From Candidatus Dojkabacteria bacterium (lineage in GTDB: Bacteria > Patescibacteriota > Dojkabacteria > SC72), in contig JAAZIL010000053.1 in assembly GCA_012800885.1 (NCBI GenBank), forward strand, positions 1-11,606: a stretch of DNA of 11,606 nucleotides, in the 5' to 3' direction. This document shows, piece after piece, positions 1 to 7,075 of this stretch (position 1 is the first letter of the stretch; each line of letters starts with the position of its first letter). Position numbers and translations under genes: made by a program. The notes under the pieces were generated by a model, which saw only the letters and a list, made by a program, of their open reading frames with translations, was not told where the DNA came from and did no database searches.

Positions 1-1
1 A

Positions 2-733
2 AACCAAACATACAAAAACTTAGAGATAATGCTAAGTGATGATGCATCCTCTGATAATACAGTTAACATCTTAAAAGAATATAAGAAAAAAGATAAGAGA
101 ATTAAAATAATCAAGAATAAAGAAAACTTAGGAATATCCCTTAATATGAATAATGGGATAAAACAGTGTACTGGAAAGTATATTGCAATACTAGATTCAG
201 ATGATTGGGCATACCCATACAGAATAGAAGAACAAGTAATATTAATGGAGTCAAACCCTAAGATTATCCTATGCTCTGGATATATGGACATCTGTGATGA
301 AAATCTAGAATTTAAAAATAGAAGAACATACCCCATAACAGATAAAGATATTAGAAGAGCAATAGTCAGATATAATCCTATCTCACACCCAGCATCTATG
401 TGGAGGATGTCTGCACTGTTAAAAACACAACTATACGATGAGAAATTCCCTATATGTAGAGATTATGATTTAATTGTAAGAATTTCTAAATTTGGTGAGT
501 ATAGAAATATACCTAAATCTCTAATTAAGTACCGTGTACGAAAAGACTCTGCAACAGGAGAACGTATTAGAGAAACACAGTGGTACTCTTTCTATATACA
601 AATGAAAGCCGTTTTTGAATATGATTTTAAATTCACCTTTGGAGATGGTATCTTTACTATATGTAGATTAATTGCTACAGTACTCTTACCAGTTAACTTG
701 CAGAGATATATTGCGAATAGATTCTCTAAGTAA
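2..733 (+). CDS. Family 2 glycosyltransferase, 5'-truncated by the window edge
   Basis: The product transfers a sugar from a nucleotide-sugar donor during polysaccharide assembly at the cytoplasmic face of the membrane; donor and acceptor cannot be read from sequence. The frame is open to base 2. The nine codons before the first ATG (base 29) read NQTYKNLEI, the normal GT2 sequence just before the nucleotide-binding strand, so that ATG is internal and only about 20-30 N-terminal residues are missing. Visible motifs are SDDASSDNT (usual SDDGSTDNT), the NLG turn, the DXD-type metal site in LDSDDW, and CRDYDLIVR in the acceptor half. The C-terminus, ending IANRFSK, is partly hydrophobic and may touch the membrane. 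The last eight codons, stop included, lie in a 57-bp direct repeat. The family call is firm; the specificity is unknown. Confidence 0.9.
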   Translation, partial: NQTYKNLEIMLSDDASSDNTVNILKEYKKKDKRIKIIKNKENLGISLNMNNGIKQCTGKYIAILDSDDWAYPYRIEEQVILMESNPKIILCSGYMDICDENLEFKNRRTYPITDKDIRRAIVRYNPISHPASMWRMSALLKTQLYDEKFPICRDYDLIVRISKFGEYRNIPKSLIKYRVRKDSATGERIRETQWYSFYIQMKAVFEYDFKFTFGDGIFTICRLIATVLLPVNLQRYIANRFSK

Positions 734-764
734 TATCATCTCTAAGAAAACATTTAAATTGAGA
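708..764 (+). repeat. 57-bp direct repeat, copy 1 (over the end of the GT2 gene)
   Basis: This segment matches 4780-4836 in the same orientation at 55 of 57 positions. The mismatches are at 715 (G versus A, synonymous in an Ala codon) and 750 (A versus G). It holds the codons for IANRFSK, the TAA stop (731-733) and 31 bases after it. Inside it CTCTAAG occurs twice. Similarity stops sharply on both sides. This copy is in the native gene context, so it is probably the original. Confidence 0.93.
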
Positions 765-770
765 GGTGTG

Positions 771-803
771 ATGAAAAATACAAATTATGAAATAGGGAAA
801 TAA
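771..803 (+). other. Ten-codon minigene or gene-start remnant after the GT2 gene
   Basis: An ATG with a plausible ribosome binding site (GAGGTG at 763-768) opens a frame encoding MKNTNYEIGK and then a TAA stop. It lies directly after repeat copy 1, where a downstream gene of the GT2 operon would be expected to begin. Its first residues resemble the start of the methyltransferase at 2915 (MKNTSY), which could mean it is a broken start of a similar gene. It is too short to prove either coding or homology. Confidence 0.25.
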
Positions 804-834
804 CAAAGAACATACTTTTTTATAAGAGTAAGAT

Positions 835-2271
835 TTAAGGTAAGAATCTTTTTATATTGTGATTAATGATATACAAGGAATCTTTGACATTAAGAACCGT
901 TCTTATATCTCCAGCATTCTCAAAAAACCAATCTGCCGTTAAATTTCTTACAAAGAATGGAATATTCCCATAGAGAAAAACAAATAATATAACTCCAAAA
1001 ATAGTAACTCTCATATATTTATTTTTAAATAACAATAATCCCTCTATTACACATATATATATGGGAACAATTACAGGGAAAATATACCTACCTTGAAGAG
1101 CGACGCCAATAACTCCGCGCCATAAATAACTTTGATAATTTACATAAAACATCAGAGTGAAAGTATAGAATAAAGAAAGTATTACTAGAAAGTTATACTT
1201 AGGGTTTTTAACATCGTACTTTCGTACAAACATGATTAATCCTAAAATTATAATCATAAAAAACCTGATAAATTGAGAGTAAGAAAGCTTTACAGCTTTG
1301 TGCCCACAAATAGCATATGTCGTATTTATCATAAGATAAACCCAATGTGGTATATACCAATAAGGTTTCAATCGTTCCGCTCGAGGAGGTGCATTCTCTT
1401 GAAGAGCAAGATCTCTCAAAAATTCTGGGTCTTTCATACAATCTTCTTCTTGCATGACTTGGGTACAAGATGGGATTAAATTCTTATATTTTATTATATT
1501 TCTCAAATATAAGTTCAAGGACAAGAAGAGGAAAAAAAATGTAACTAGTAATAAAAATATGATATGTCTGAGTTCCCTTTTATCCTTTAAAGATCTTTTT
1601 ATTATATTTAAATACTCTTTTCTCTCTTGAAATGTTTTTATAATGAGGAAGAAGATTATAACTACAACCAGGGGTAAGAAGGTCTTTTTGGTTAATATCC
1701 CTGCTAACATTGTAATAACCAAAGACAATAACAGAGAAATAGAATTTCTCTCTAGTAATTTGAGCGTCAAGAGGATAGATAAAAAAGAAAACAAAAAAAC
1801 TAGAGGGTCATAGCTGACTCCTGCTGAAATAAAAGAAAACATTGGAGTACTACTTAGCATAGCAATCAATAGAACATGTTGGAGTTTCTCTTTTGTTACT
1901 CTTTTAACTATTTGATATGCTATATATAAATTTACAACTCCTAGAATTACAGAGAATACCCTTAGAACAAATAAATCTTCTACGAAAGGGAATATTACCT
2001 TCTTAACATTGAGTATTCTTCCCCCTATCCAATGATACAAGTAAGGGATATGTTCTATGTCTCCCAAATGATAACTTTCTTCTGAGTTTTTAAGATTCGT
2101 GTATGTTTCTGAGTAAAGTTGTGACAACCTCAAATGATGTCCTTCATCTGGGAATATAGCTTCTCTTATATATAATGCAAAAAAAAGACTCTCCAAGAAA
2201 AAAACAAGGAAAAAGAAAAAAAGTGCAATTCTATAAAAGGAAATCGAATTCAATATCTTTTTAAATTGCAT
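835..2271 (-). CDS. Multi-pass membrane glycosyltransferase, GT-C type (GT39/DUF2142-like)
   Basis: This 478-residue protein probably transfers a sugar from a polyprenyl-phosphate donor on the outer face of the cytoplasmic membrane. It has a hydrophobic segment at about 14-36, followed by PDEGHH (41-46), which fits the acidic pair in the first extracytoplasmic loop of GT-C enzymes. Further hydrophobic stretches lie near 102-122, 132-172, 178-212, 236-256, 332-349, 360-378, 397-416 and 421-441. QGRYIFP (393-399) precedes one of them, a feature common in GT39/DUF2142-like proteins. A soluble loop at about 260-310 carries two cysteines (269, 278). The gene runs away from gtrA-like 2477 across 205 bp of AT-rich DNA with no gene. 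No clear SD precedes the ATG. Co-location with GtrA fits a lipid-linked donor. The exact family is less certain than the fold. Confidence 0.75.
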   Translation of the reverse strand: MQFKKILNSISFYRIALFFFFLVFFLESLFFALYIREAIFPDEGHHLRLSQLYSETYTNLKNSEESYHLGDIEHIPYLYHWIGGRILNVKKVIFPFVEDLFVLRVFSVILGVVNLYIAYQIVKRVTKEKLQHVLLIAMLSSTPMFSFISAGVSYDPLVFLFSFLSILLTLKLLERNSISLLLSLVITMLAGILTKKTFLPLVVVIIFFLIIKTFQERKEYLNIIKRSLKDKRELRHIIFLLLVTFFFLFLSLNLYLRNIIKYKNLIPSCTQVMQEEDCMKDPEFLRDLALQENAPPRAERLKPYWYIPHWVYLMINTTYAICGHKAVKLSYSQFIRFFMIIILGLIMFVRKYDVKNPKYNFLVILSLFYTFTLMFYVNYQSYLWRGVIGVALQGRYIFPVIVPIYICVIEGLLLFKNKYMRVTIFGVILFVFLYGNIPFFVRNLTADWFFENAGDIRTVLNVKDSLYIINHNIKRFLP

Positions 2272-2422
2272 TATATTTTATTTTAAATTTATTTCTAATT
2301 GAACTTTTTACTAATATAAAATTCTAACAAAGTAAGCTCTCTTATATATTTATATTACTCTTATAACTATACCATTTATATAGAATTACATACCTTCCTA
2401 CTACAATCTCTTTCGTTCTTAT

Positions 2423-2450
2423 TTGATAATTCCTCTAATTAGTATAAAAT
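2423..2450 (+). promoter_or_regulatory. Candidate sigma-70-type promoter for the GtrA/methyltransferase pair
   Basis: TTGATA (2423-2428) and TAAAAT (2445-2450) each match the consensus at five of six bases and are 16 bp apart. The start of transcription would be near 2457, giving a leader of about 20 nt without a Shine-Dalgarno sequence. The region is AT-rich, so chance matches are possible. Confidence 0.42.
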
Positions 2451-2476
2451 GCTTAAGATATTAGCACTCATTATAA

Positions 2477-2896
2477 ATGGAAACAAGCCAGAAGAAAACT
2501 CATTTTAAAACGATAGCCTTATACATAAAAAACAATCTTCCATACATTATGAGGTATATTCTTATAAGTATAATAGGATATACATCATTAGGATTATTAA
2601 TGTTGTTTTTTCAATCAGTCTTAAAATTATCTAATACCTTATCTTTTAGTCTATCTTATTTTTTACTTCTTATTTTTGATTATATCTCAAATTTAAGATT
2701 TGTGTTTAAAACAAAATATTCGAAAAATACTATTTTAAAATATATTTTATACATAGTCTTCTTTCAATTTCTAAGCACAGGTTGTTATTATCTCCTTAAC
2801 AAATTACATTTAGATTCATACTTAACATCATATATTGTAATGTTTAGTTTGTTTCCTTTAAAATACCTAACAACAAAGTACATTGTCTTTAAATAA
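2477..2896 (+). CDS. GtrA-family membrane protein
   Basis: A small protein of 139 residues with four predicted membrane segments (about 26-46, 54-70, 86-107, 113-129) and charged ends, the size and layout of the GtrA family. The conserved region after the second segment is present as SNLRFVFK (71-78), and the protein ends in KYIVFK. Known GtrA proteins take part in moving or handling lipid-linked sugars, classically undecaprenyl-phosphate-glucose for O-antigen glucosylation; the sugar here is unknown. The start is the first ATG in frame and has no SD. The methyltransferase follows 18 bp after the stop on the same strand, so the two are probably cotranscribed. The divergent GT-C protein is the likely user of any lipid-linked sugar handled by this protein. 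Confidence 0.8.
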   Translation: METSQKKTHFKTIALYIKNNLPYIMRYILISIIGYTSLGLLMLFFQSVLKLSNTLSFSLSYFLLLIFDYISNLRFVFKTKYSKNTILKYILYIVFFQFLSTGCYYLLNKLHLDSYLTSYIVMFSLFPLKYLTTKYIVFK

Positions 2897-2914
2897 AATG
2901 ATTCTTTATATATT

Positions 2915-3544
2915 ATGAAAAACACTTCTTACATTAATCCCGAAAGTGATATGGCTGTAAAATACTCCTCAACCAACCCCATAGTTAAGCATCTTATAAA
3001 CAAATATTCCAATATTTTCTATCTCCTATTAGAAGAAATTAAAAAAGAAGAAATAAAAAATCTTATAGAGATAGGTGCAGGCGAAGGATACTGGTCTGCT
3101 AAACTTGCTGCATTTTTCCCAAACTCCAAACTGATCTCTTCTGATATATCCAATATAGAGTACCCAATTCGCAAGGAGTATCTCAAAAAGTATACAAACG
3201 TCCTAGTAAAACAAGATGATGCAACAAAATTAAAATATAAGGAGAATGAATTTGATTTGGTTATTTGCTTAGAGGTCTTAGAACACATCCCTAATGCAGA
3301 GAAAGCTTTGTCCGAGATTTTTAGGATAAATAAAAAATTTGGATTATTCTCAGTACCTAATGAGCCTATTTGGAGCATAATGAATTTGGCAAGAGGAAAA
3401 TATTTAACTAGGTTTGGCAGTACGCCTGACCATATTAATGCTTGGACTCCAAAGAAATTTGCACAACTTCTAAAAAAGACTGGATATAGAATCAGATATA
3501 TTCATACACCATTACCTTGGACATTTATTTTAGTTGAGAAGTAG
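2915..3544 (+). CDS. Class I SAM-dependent methyltransferase (Methyltransf_11 type)
   Basis: The 209-residue soluble enzyme would transfer a methyl group from S-adenosylmethionine to a sugar or glycan intermediate, judging only by its neighbours. Motif I is IEIGAGEGYW (51-60), with the glycine-rich SAM loop; D77 after strand 2 fits the ribose-binding acidic residue; DDA (101-103) is motif II-like; and DLVICLEVLEHIP (114-126) is the typical motif IV/post-motif stretch. The C-terminal half (FSVPNEP, then WTPKKFAQLLKKTGY) follows the Methyltransf_11 pattern of a sheet edge and a late helix. It lies 18 bp after the GtrA gene. No SD precedes the ATG. Its stop is 4 bp from the stop of the convergent amidotransferase gene, leaving no room for a hairpin terminator. 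The family is firm, the substrate unknown. Confidence 0.85.
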   Translation: MKNTSYINPESDMAVKYSSTNPIVKHLINKYSNIFYLLLEEIKKEEIKNLIEIGAGEGYWSAKLAAFFPNSKLISSDISNIEYPIRKEYLKKYTNVLVKQDDATKLKYKENEFDLVICLEVLEHIPNAEKALSEIFRINKKFGLFSVPNEPIWSIMNLARGKYLTRFGSTPDHINAWTPKKFAQLLKKTGYRIRYIHTPLPWTFILVEK

Positions 3545-3548
3545 CGTA

Positions 3549-4715
3549 TTAATTATTTTTTTCATACAAAGGTTTCTCGTTATGTATAATCTTTAATGCC
3601 TCTAACAAATCAAAACCTATTACATCCGCATACCAAATCATAGACTCTATACGAGGCCTATTCTCTTTATTAACCTTAGTTAATGCTTCATCCCTATCCA
3701 TCTTCCCTTCTCTTATTTGATTACTCCTAAATGTATCAATTTCCGAAAAACCACTTAAAATGTAATAAAGATAGTTATAGAAGGCCGCTGTACCATCACC
3801 TATTCTCCATGTTGTATCCGTATCAGTGGCTCTTTCCCAACCATATTGATTAATCAAGACATCTTCTATATGATTTTCATCCCATTCTATATATGAAAAT
3901 AGAGATAGATGATTGTGTGGCATAACGTAATATGAACTAAATGCTGCAATACTATCTAATAATGAACTATTGATATACAAAGGATTAAGTAGATACTCCT
4001 TCCCATAAAAAGAAAGGAGTCTAAGTAAAGAACCTACATTTAATATGTAAAACTTTTTGCCCTTCAAATGTTTAGGTTTAACTCCACAGAAACCCGTTTT
4101 AAAATAGGTGACTTCCAATAAATTCTCACTTAGAATTACTAAATCTAAACCTCTCTCTCTACTTAATTTTGCCGCATGATAAAAAAACTGTTTATCACCT
4201 GCCATAAAAAGTGGTACTGTACCTAAATTTGGACGTTTTAACCAAGCATTAATATTTAGCCGAATGTTCTTTCTCTTTCTATCTATATCTGCCTTAATTA
4301 CTACGCTTTTAACCGCTAACTTATCTATCATCTTATCCATATTCCTAAAGCCTACATCAGTAATCATCCCCCAGTCGTAGGTATAAACTAAAGGATTCAT
4401 ATCCATCTCCTTAACCAGATAATGGAGTGCATAACTACTATCTCTGCCACCACTAAATGCTACAATACAATCTGGTTTATCGGTATCTCTTCGATAGGTC
4501 TTTAACTTTTTTTCGAGTGCTTTTGCACCTTCATACCCTATCTTTCCATAATCTCTACAGTAATTACACACATTATTCTTATCAAACTCTATAAAAGGCA
4601 TAGTCTCAGGAAGTAAACATTTTGAGCATCTGTTTAACTGGCTAATTTGTTTGTATCTTTTGTTATACTCTTCTTCTACTAATTTTGTTATTGTCTTGAC
4701 ATCTCGTCTATTCAT
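3549..4715 (-). CDS. N-acetyl sugar amidotransferase (WbpG/PseA-like)
   Basis: A 388-residue ATP-dependent amidotransferase of the N-type ATP pyrophosphatase superfamily. Known relatives convert an N-acetyl group on a nucleotide sugar to an acetamidino group in O-antigen or flagellin-sugar pathways. Two cysteine pairs, C30/C33 and C50/C53, form a probable zinc site around the conserved LPETMPFIEFD stretch, and SGGRDSSY (88-95) is the PP-loop that binds ATP. The following YTYDWGM and the GDGTAAFYNYLYYI region fit the family, and the length is usual for WbpG-like proteins. Known WbpG works with HisH/HisF-like proteins that supply ammonia; neither is in this window. The first ATG (4715) has no SD. 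The upstream side faces repeat copy 2 and the MazG-like gene. Confidence 0.85.
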   Translation of the reverse strand: MNRRDVKTITKLVEEEYNKRYKQISQLNRCSKCLLPETMPFIEFDKNNVCNYCRDYGKIGYEGAKALEKKLKTYRRDTDKPDCIVAFSGGRDSSYALHYLVKEMDMNPLVYTYDWGMITDVGFRNMDKMIDKLAVKSVVIKADIDRKRKNIRLNINAWLKRPNLGTVPLFMAGDKQFFYHAAKLSRERGLDLVILSENLLEVTYFKTGFCGVKPKHLKGKKFYILNVGSLLRLLSFYGKEYLLNPLYINSSLLDSIAAFSSYYVMPHNHLSLFSYIEWDENHIEDVLINQYGWERATDTDTTWRIGDGTAAFYNYLYYILSGFSEIDTFRSNQIREGKMDRDEALTKVNKENRPRIESMIWYADVIGFDLLEALKIIHNEKPLYEKNN

Positions 4716-4766
4716 TGCTTGTGACTGATATATCTAAGTTTATATTTTTGTATCCTTTGATTATCT

Positions 4767-4772
4767 ATTATA
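4767..4772 (-). promoter_or_regulatory. Possible -10 element for the amidotransferase gene
   Basis: The reverse strand reads a perfect TATAAT here, about 50 bp before the amidotransferase ATG at 4715. No convincing -35 element or extended -10 (TGn) is present, and in DNA this AT-rich such hexamers occur by chance. If real, the region upstream of it falls in repeat copy 2. Confidence 0.22.
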
Positions 4773-4779
4773 CCCTTTC

Positions 4780-4836
4780 ATATTGCAAATAGATTCTCTA
4801 AGTAATATCATCTCTAAGAAAGCATTTAAATTGAGA
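4780..4836 (+). repeat. 57-bp direct repeat, copy 2, with the duplicated tail of the GT2 gene
   Basis: This matches 708-764 at 55 of 57 positions. It repeats the last seven GT2 codons (IANRFSK, 4782-4802) and the TAA stop (4803-4805), but no GT gene lies upstream of it; the preceding sequence is the upstream region of the leftward amidotransferase gene. It is therefore a gene-end fragment without a gene, the expected mark of an insertion that duplicated its target or of a single-crossover integration. The repeat ends just before the SD of the MazG-like gene. Confidence 0.93.
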
Positions 4837-4838
4837 AG

Positions 4839-4845
4839 AAAGGAG
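4839..4845 (+). promoter_or_regulatory. Strong ribosome binding site of the MazG-like gene
   Basis: AAAGGAG lies four bases before the ATG at 4850. It is the only full Shine-Dalgarno sequence before an annotated start in this window; the spacing is short but workable. It fixes the start of the gene. Confidence 0.75.
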
Positions 4846-4849
4846 ATAT

Positions 4850-5197
4850 ATGAATATTAAAGATATTCAAGAATGGGAAAAAGATTTCTCAAGAAGAAAA
4901 GGTATATCTAATGATTATGATAAATCATTAAACATTGCCACATTAAAACTAGGTGAAGAAACAGGAGAAGTATTCAAAGCTATTTTAGAAAAAGAATGGG
5001 AAGATGTACTTATAGAGTGTTGTGATGTATTAGTATTTGTATGTAAAATAGCAAATATTATGGAGAAATTCCATAATACAAAAACATTTGAACAAGTTAT
5101 CTCTGAGAAACTAAATTACTGTGAAAGTAGGACATACAATACTGAAACTAATAAAATGGATAAACCTGAAGAAAAAAGAAAGAAACAGTTACATTAG
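4850..5197 (+). CDS. MazG-like nucleotide pyrophosphohydrolase
   Basis: A 115-residue, mostly helical protein of the all-alpha NTP pyrophosphohydrolase (MazG/dUTPase) superfamily, which cleaves nucleoside triphosphates to monophosphate and pyrophosphate. The metal-binding pattern is visible: EETGE (E36, E37, E40) on one helix and ECCD (E56, D59) on the next, matching EExxE-ExxD with 15 residues between. The N-terminal helix (IQEWEKDFSRRKG) also fits. The tail after residue 97 is polar and charged, probably disordered. Substrate is not predictable; house-cleaning of non-canonical nucleotides is the usual role. The gene lies after repeat copy 2 and has a strong SD. Its stop is 2 bp from the stop of the convergent glycosyltransferase gene. 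It was probably once the gene next to the GT2 gene that now ends at 733. Confidence 0.78.
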   Translation: MNIKDIQEWEKDFSRRKGISNDYDKSLNIATLKLGEETGEVFKAILEKEWEDVLIECCDVLVFVCKIANIMEKFHNTKTFEQVISEKLNYCESRTYNTETNKMDKPEEKRKKQLH

Positions 5198-5199
5198 CA

Positions 5200-7071
5200 C
5201 TATCTCCTAATCCTAAAATCTTCATGAGCATAACTCAAATTAATATTATAAAAAGGATCTTTACCACCCATACACTCTATATACTCTGGCCATCTCTCTC
5301 TTAATCTCTCTGCATTAACTTCATCTCTCTCTAATTCTTTGTCTTCAAATCTACTAACAGATTCATAATGTATTAACTCTGCATATGGAGTATATATATT
5401 ATACAAACCTCTCTCATGATACAACCTAATACCAAAATCTACATCCTGATAAGCAGGATCAAACTCCTCATTAAAACCATTCATACTTAGAAACAACTCT
5501 CTTTTAACCATCATACAAGCCCCTGTTACAGCTAAATAGTTCCTTACATTAACTACTGCACCCTCATAACCAAGACTGTGTTTACTCAACAGTCTATGAG
5601 AATGGGCCGCTGCTCCACCAGCCCCCACTATCACACCAGCATGCTGTATCTTACCATTAGGATAGTATAACCTACCACCTACACTACCTACCTCTGGTAA
5701 TTGACACCACTCTAACATACTCTCTAACCAATAATCATTTAAAACCTTAATATCATTATTAAGTAGTAACATATACTCTCCATCTATCTTTTTACTAACC
5801 CAGTTATATAGTTTCCCAAAATGAAAAGGTTTGTCATATTCTAATACCCTCACCCCATCTTTTCTAATCTCATCTAAGTATCTCTTAGTATCCCCTTCTT
5901 CACTCCTGTTATCTACAACAACAATCTCATAATTACTATACTTTATATGCTCTTTAACACTATCTATTGCCCTCTTTAAATACTCTACCTTGTCCTTAGT
6001 AGGTATCACTATACTAACCTTAGGATTATTAATAATCTTAAACTTAACCCTCCATGAACCCTCAAAAGCACCCTCTACTATCTCTCCCTTTAATTTTCTT
6101 CTCTCTAAATATCTCTCCAGTACTCTCCTCTGATTCTCATACGCCCACTCCTTACTTCCACCACTTGAGAGTGAAGTAGAACCAGGATACACTCTCCAGT
6201 GATAGAGAACCTTAGGAATATGTACTACATTCCATTTCATATGATACTCAGTTACATATCTCAATACCAAATCCCAATCCTGTGCCCCCTCTGTACCCTC
6301 TACTAAGCCTCCTAGCTTCTCTAATACCTCTCTTCTGTAACAAGTAATATGAGTGGTATACATCTGTGAAGTAAGAGTATGTGGTGACCAATCAGGCCAG
6401 AAAGAGGGATCAAATCTTTTACTATCTAAATCTATCTTGTCAAAATCACTGTAGAGAAAATCTACTTTAGGATTCCCCTCTATACTCTTTGCTAACTCTA
6501 GTAAACAGTTAGGTGATATCTCATCATCACAATCCATAAAAACAATATATTCTCCTGTTGCCATACTAATAGCATTATTACTATTCTCAATAATATTAAT
6601 ACCCTTAATATCTATAGTAGAAAATTTAACTCTCTCTGGATTCTCTCTCTGAAACTTCTTTAAAAACTCTCTTGTTTCTTCTATCCTCTCTGTTGAACCA
6701 TCAGATATACATAACTCCCAATTATCATATATCTGGTTAGTAACAGATTCTAGAGCCATACTTAACATATCTTCTGATTTATTCCATACAGGAAATACAA
6801 TACTAAACTTAGGTTTAGTTTTAAGTAATTTAAAACCCTTCTCCATACTCTCTGTATTTAGATACTCACTCTCTACATTCTCCATCCATTCTCTATACAG
6901 AATAGTATTTAATCTTCCTATCTCACCTCTTGAGAACAAAAATCTAGATACTTTCTTAAAAGATTTAGATAGTAAGGAGAAAACCCCTTCTTTTTTCAGA
7001 ATATGTTTAACTTGTGCAGAATATATCGGTAATCTTTTTAAAAACCTCTTGAAAAAATCCACTATATTCAT
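5200..7071 (-). CDS. Large glycosyltransferase with two GT2 domains
   Basis: A 623-residue enzyme that probably adds two sugars, or polymerises a repeat, at the cytoplasmic face before export. Domain 1 (about 88-300) starts FSIVFPVWNK (89-98) and has SDGS (123-126), the metal site MDCDD (179-183) and GAQDWDLVLR (262-271). Domain 2 (about 350-575) starts VSIVIPT (352-358) and has VVDNRS (385-390), LNND (437-440) and QDVDFGIRL (542-550), as in rhamnosyltransferase-like GT2 proteins. The frame extends to a TTG at 7107, but that would overlap wzt by 32 bases; the ATG at 7071, 4 bp after the wzt stop, is chosen. The N-terminal 60 residues are basic with amphipathic helices and could bind the membrane. 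It is last in the operon. Both domains keep their key acidic residues, so both may be active. Confidence 0.87.
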   Translation of the reverse strand: MNIVDFFKRFLKRLPIYSAQVKHILKKEGVFSLLSKSFKKVSRFLFSRGEIGRLNTILYREWMENVESEYLNTESMEKGFKLLKTKPKFSIVFPVWNKSEDMLSMALESVTNQIYDNWELCISDGSTERIEETREFLKKFQRENPERVKFSTIDIKGINIIENSNNAISMATGEYIVFMDCDDEISPNCLLELAKSIEGNPKVDFLYSDFDKIDLDSKRFDPSFWPDWSPHTLTSQMYTTHITCYRREVLEKLGGLVEGTEGAQDWDLVLRYVTEYHMKWNVVHIPKVLYHWRVYPGSTSLSSGGSKEWAYENQRRVLERYLERRKLKGEIVEGAFEGSWRVKFKIINNPKVSIVIPTKDKVEYLKRAIDSVKEHIKYSNYEIVVVDNRSEEGDTKRYLDEIRKDGVRVLEYDKPFHFGKLYNWVSKKIDGEYMLLLNNDIKVLNDYWLESMLEWCQLPEVGSVGGRLYYPNGKIQHAGVIVGAGGAAAHSHRLLSKHSLGYEGAVVNVRNYLAVTGACMMVKRELFLSMNGFNEEFDPAYQDVDFGIRLYHERGLYNIYTPYAELIHYESVSRFEDKELERDEVNAERLRERWPEYIECMGGKDPFYNINLSYAHEDFRIRR

Positions 7072-7075
7072 AATA

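Larger units (their letters stand above)
765..4779. mobile_element. Putative inserted polysaccharide-decoration cassette between direct repeats
   Basis: This block lies between the two 57-bp repeats and carries four complete genes: a GT-C membrane protein, GtrA, a methyltransferase and an N-acetyl sugar amidotransferase. Removing one repeat plus the block (4,072 bp) would join the GT2 gene to the MazG-like gene with 44 nt between them. By hand count, loci with TCTCT or AGAGA occur about 5 per kb here, against about 11 per kb in the first GT2 gene, the wzm/wzt/GT operon and the last gene; galE is an exception at about 5 per kb. No transposase, integrase or terminal inverted repeats were seen, so insertion is inferred from the duplicated junction, not from mobility genes. 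Confidence 0.5.

Noticed and set aside
29..31. The ATG at 29 as the start of the first glycosyltransferase
   Set aside because: The frame continues upstream to base 2 with codons for NQTYKNLEI, which is conserved GT2 sequence; the true start is outside the window.
811..834. T-rich stretch after the GT-C stop as a terminator
   Set aside because: No stable GC stem precedes the run; only a weak AT-rich dyad is present.
1208..1479. Overlapping open frames on both strands inside the GT-C gene
   Set aside because: They lie within a gene with a convincing membrane-protein frame, and their products have no recognisable pattern; they are shadows.
2272..2310. A TTCAAT / TAAAAT pair on the reverse strand before the GT-C gene
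   Set aside because: The -10 would lie about three bases from the ATG, so the transcript would start inside the gene.
3019..3378. A 119-codon reverse frame inside the methyltransferase gene
   Set aside because: It is antisense to clear SAM-binding motifs and has low-complexity serine/phenylalanine content; a shadow frame.
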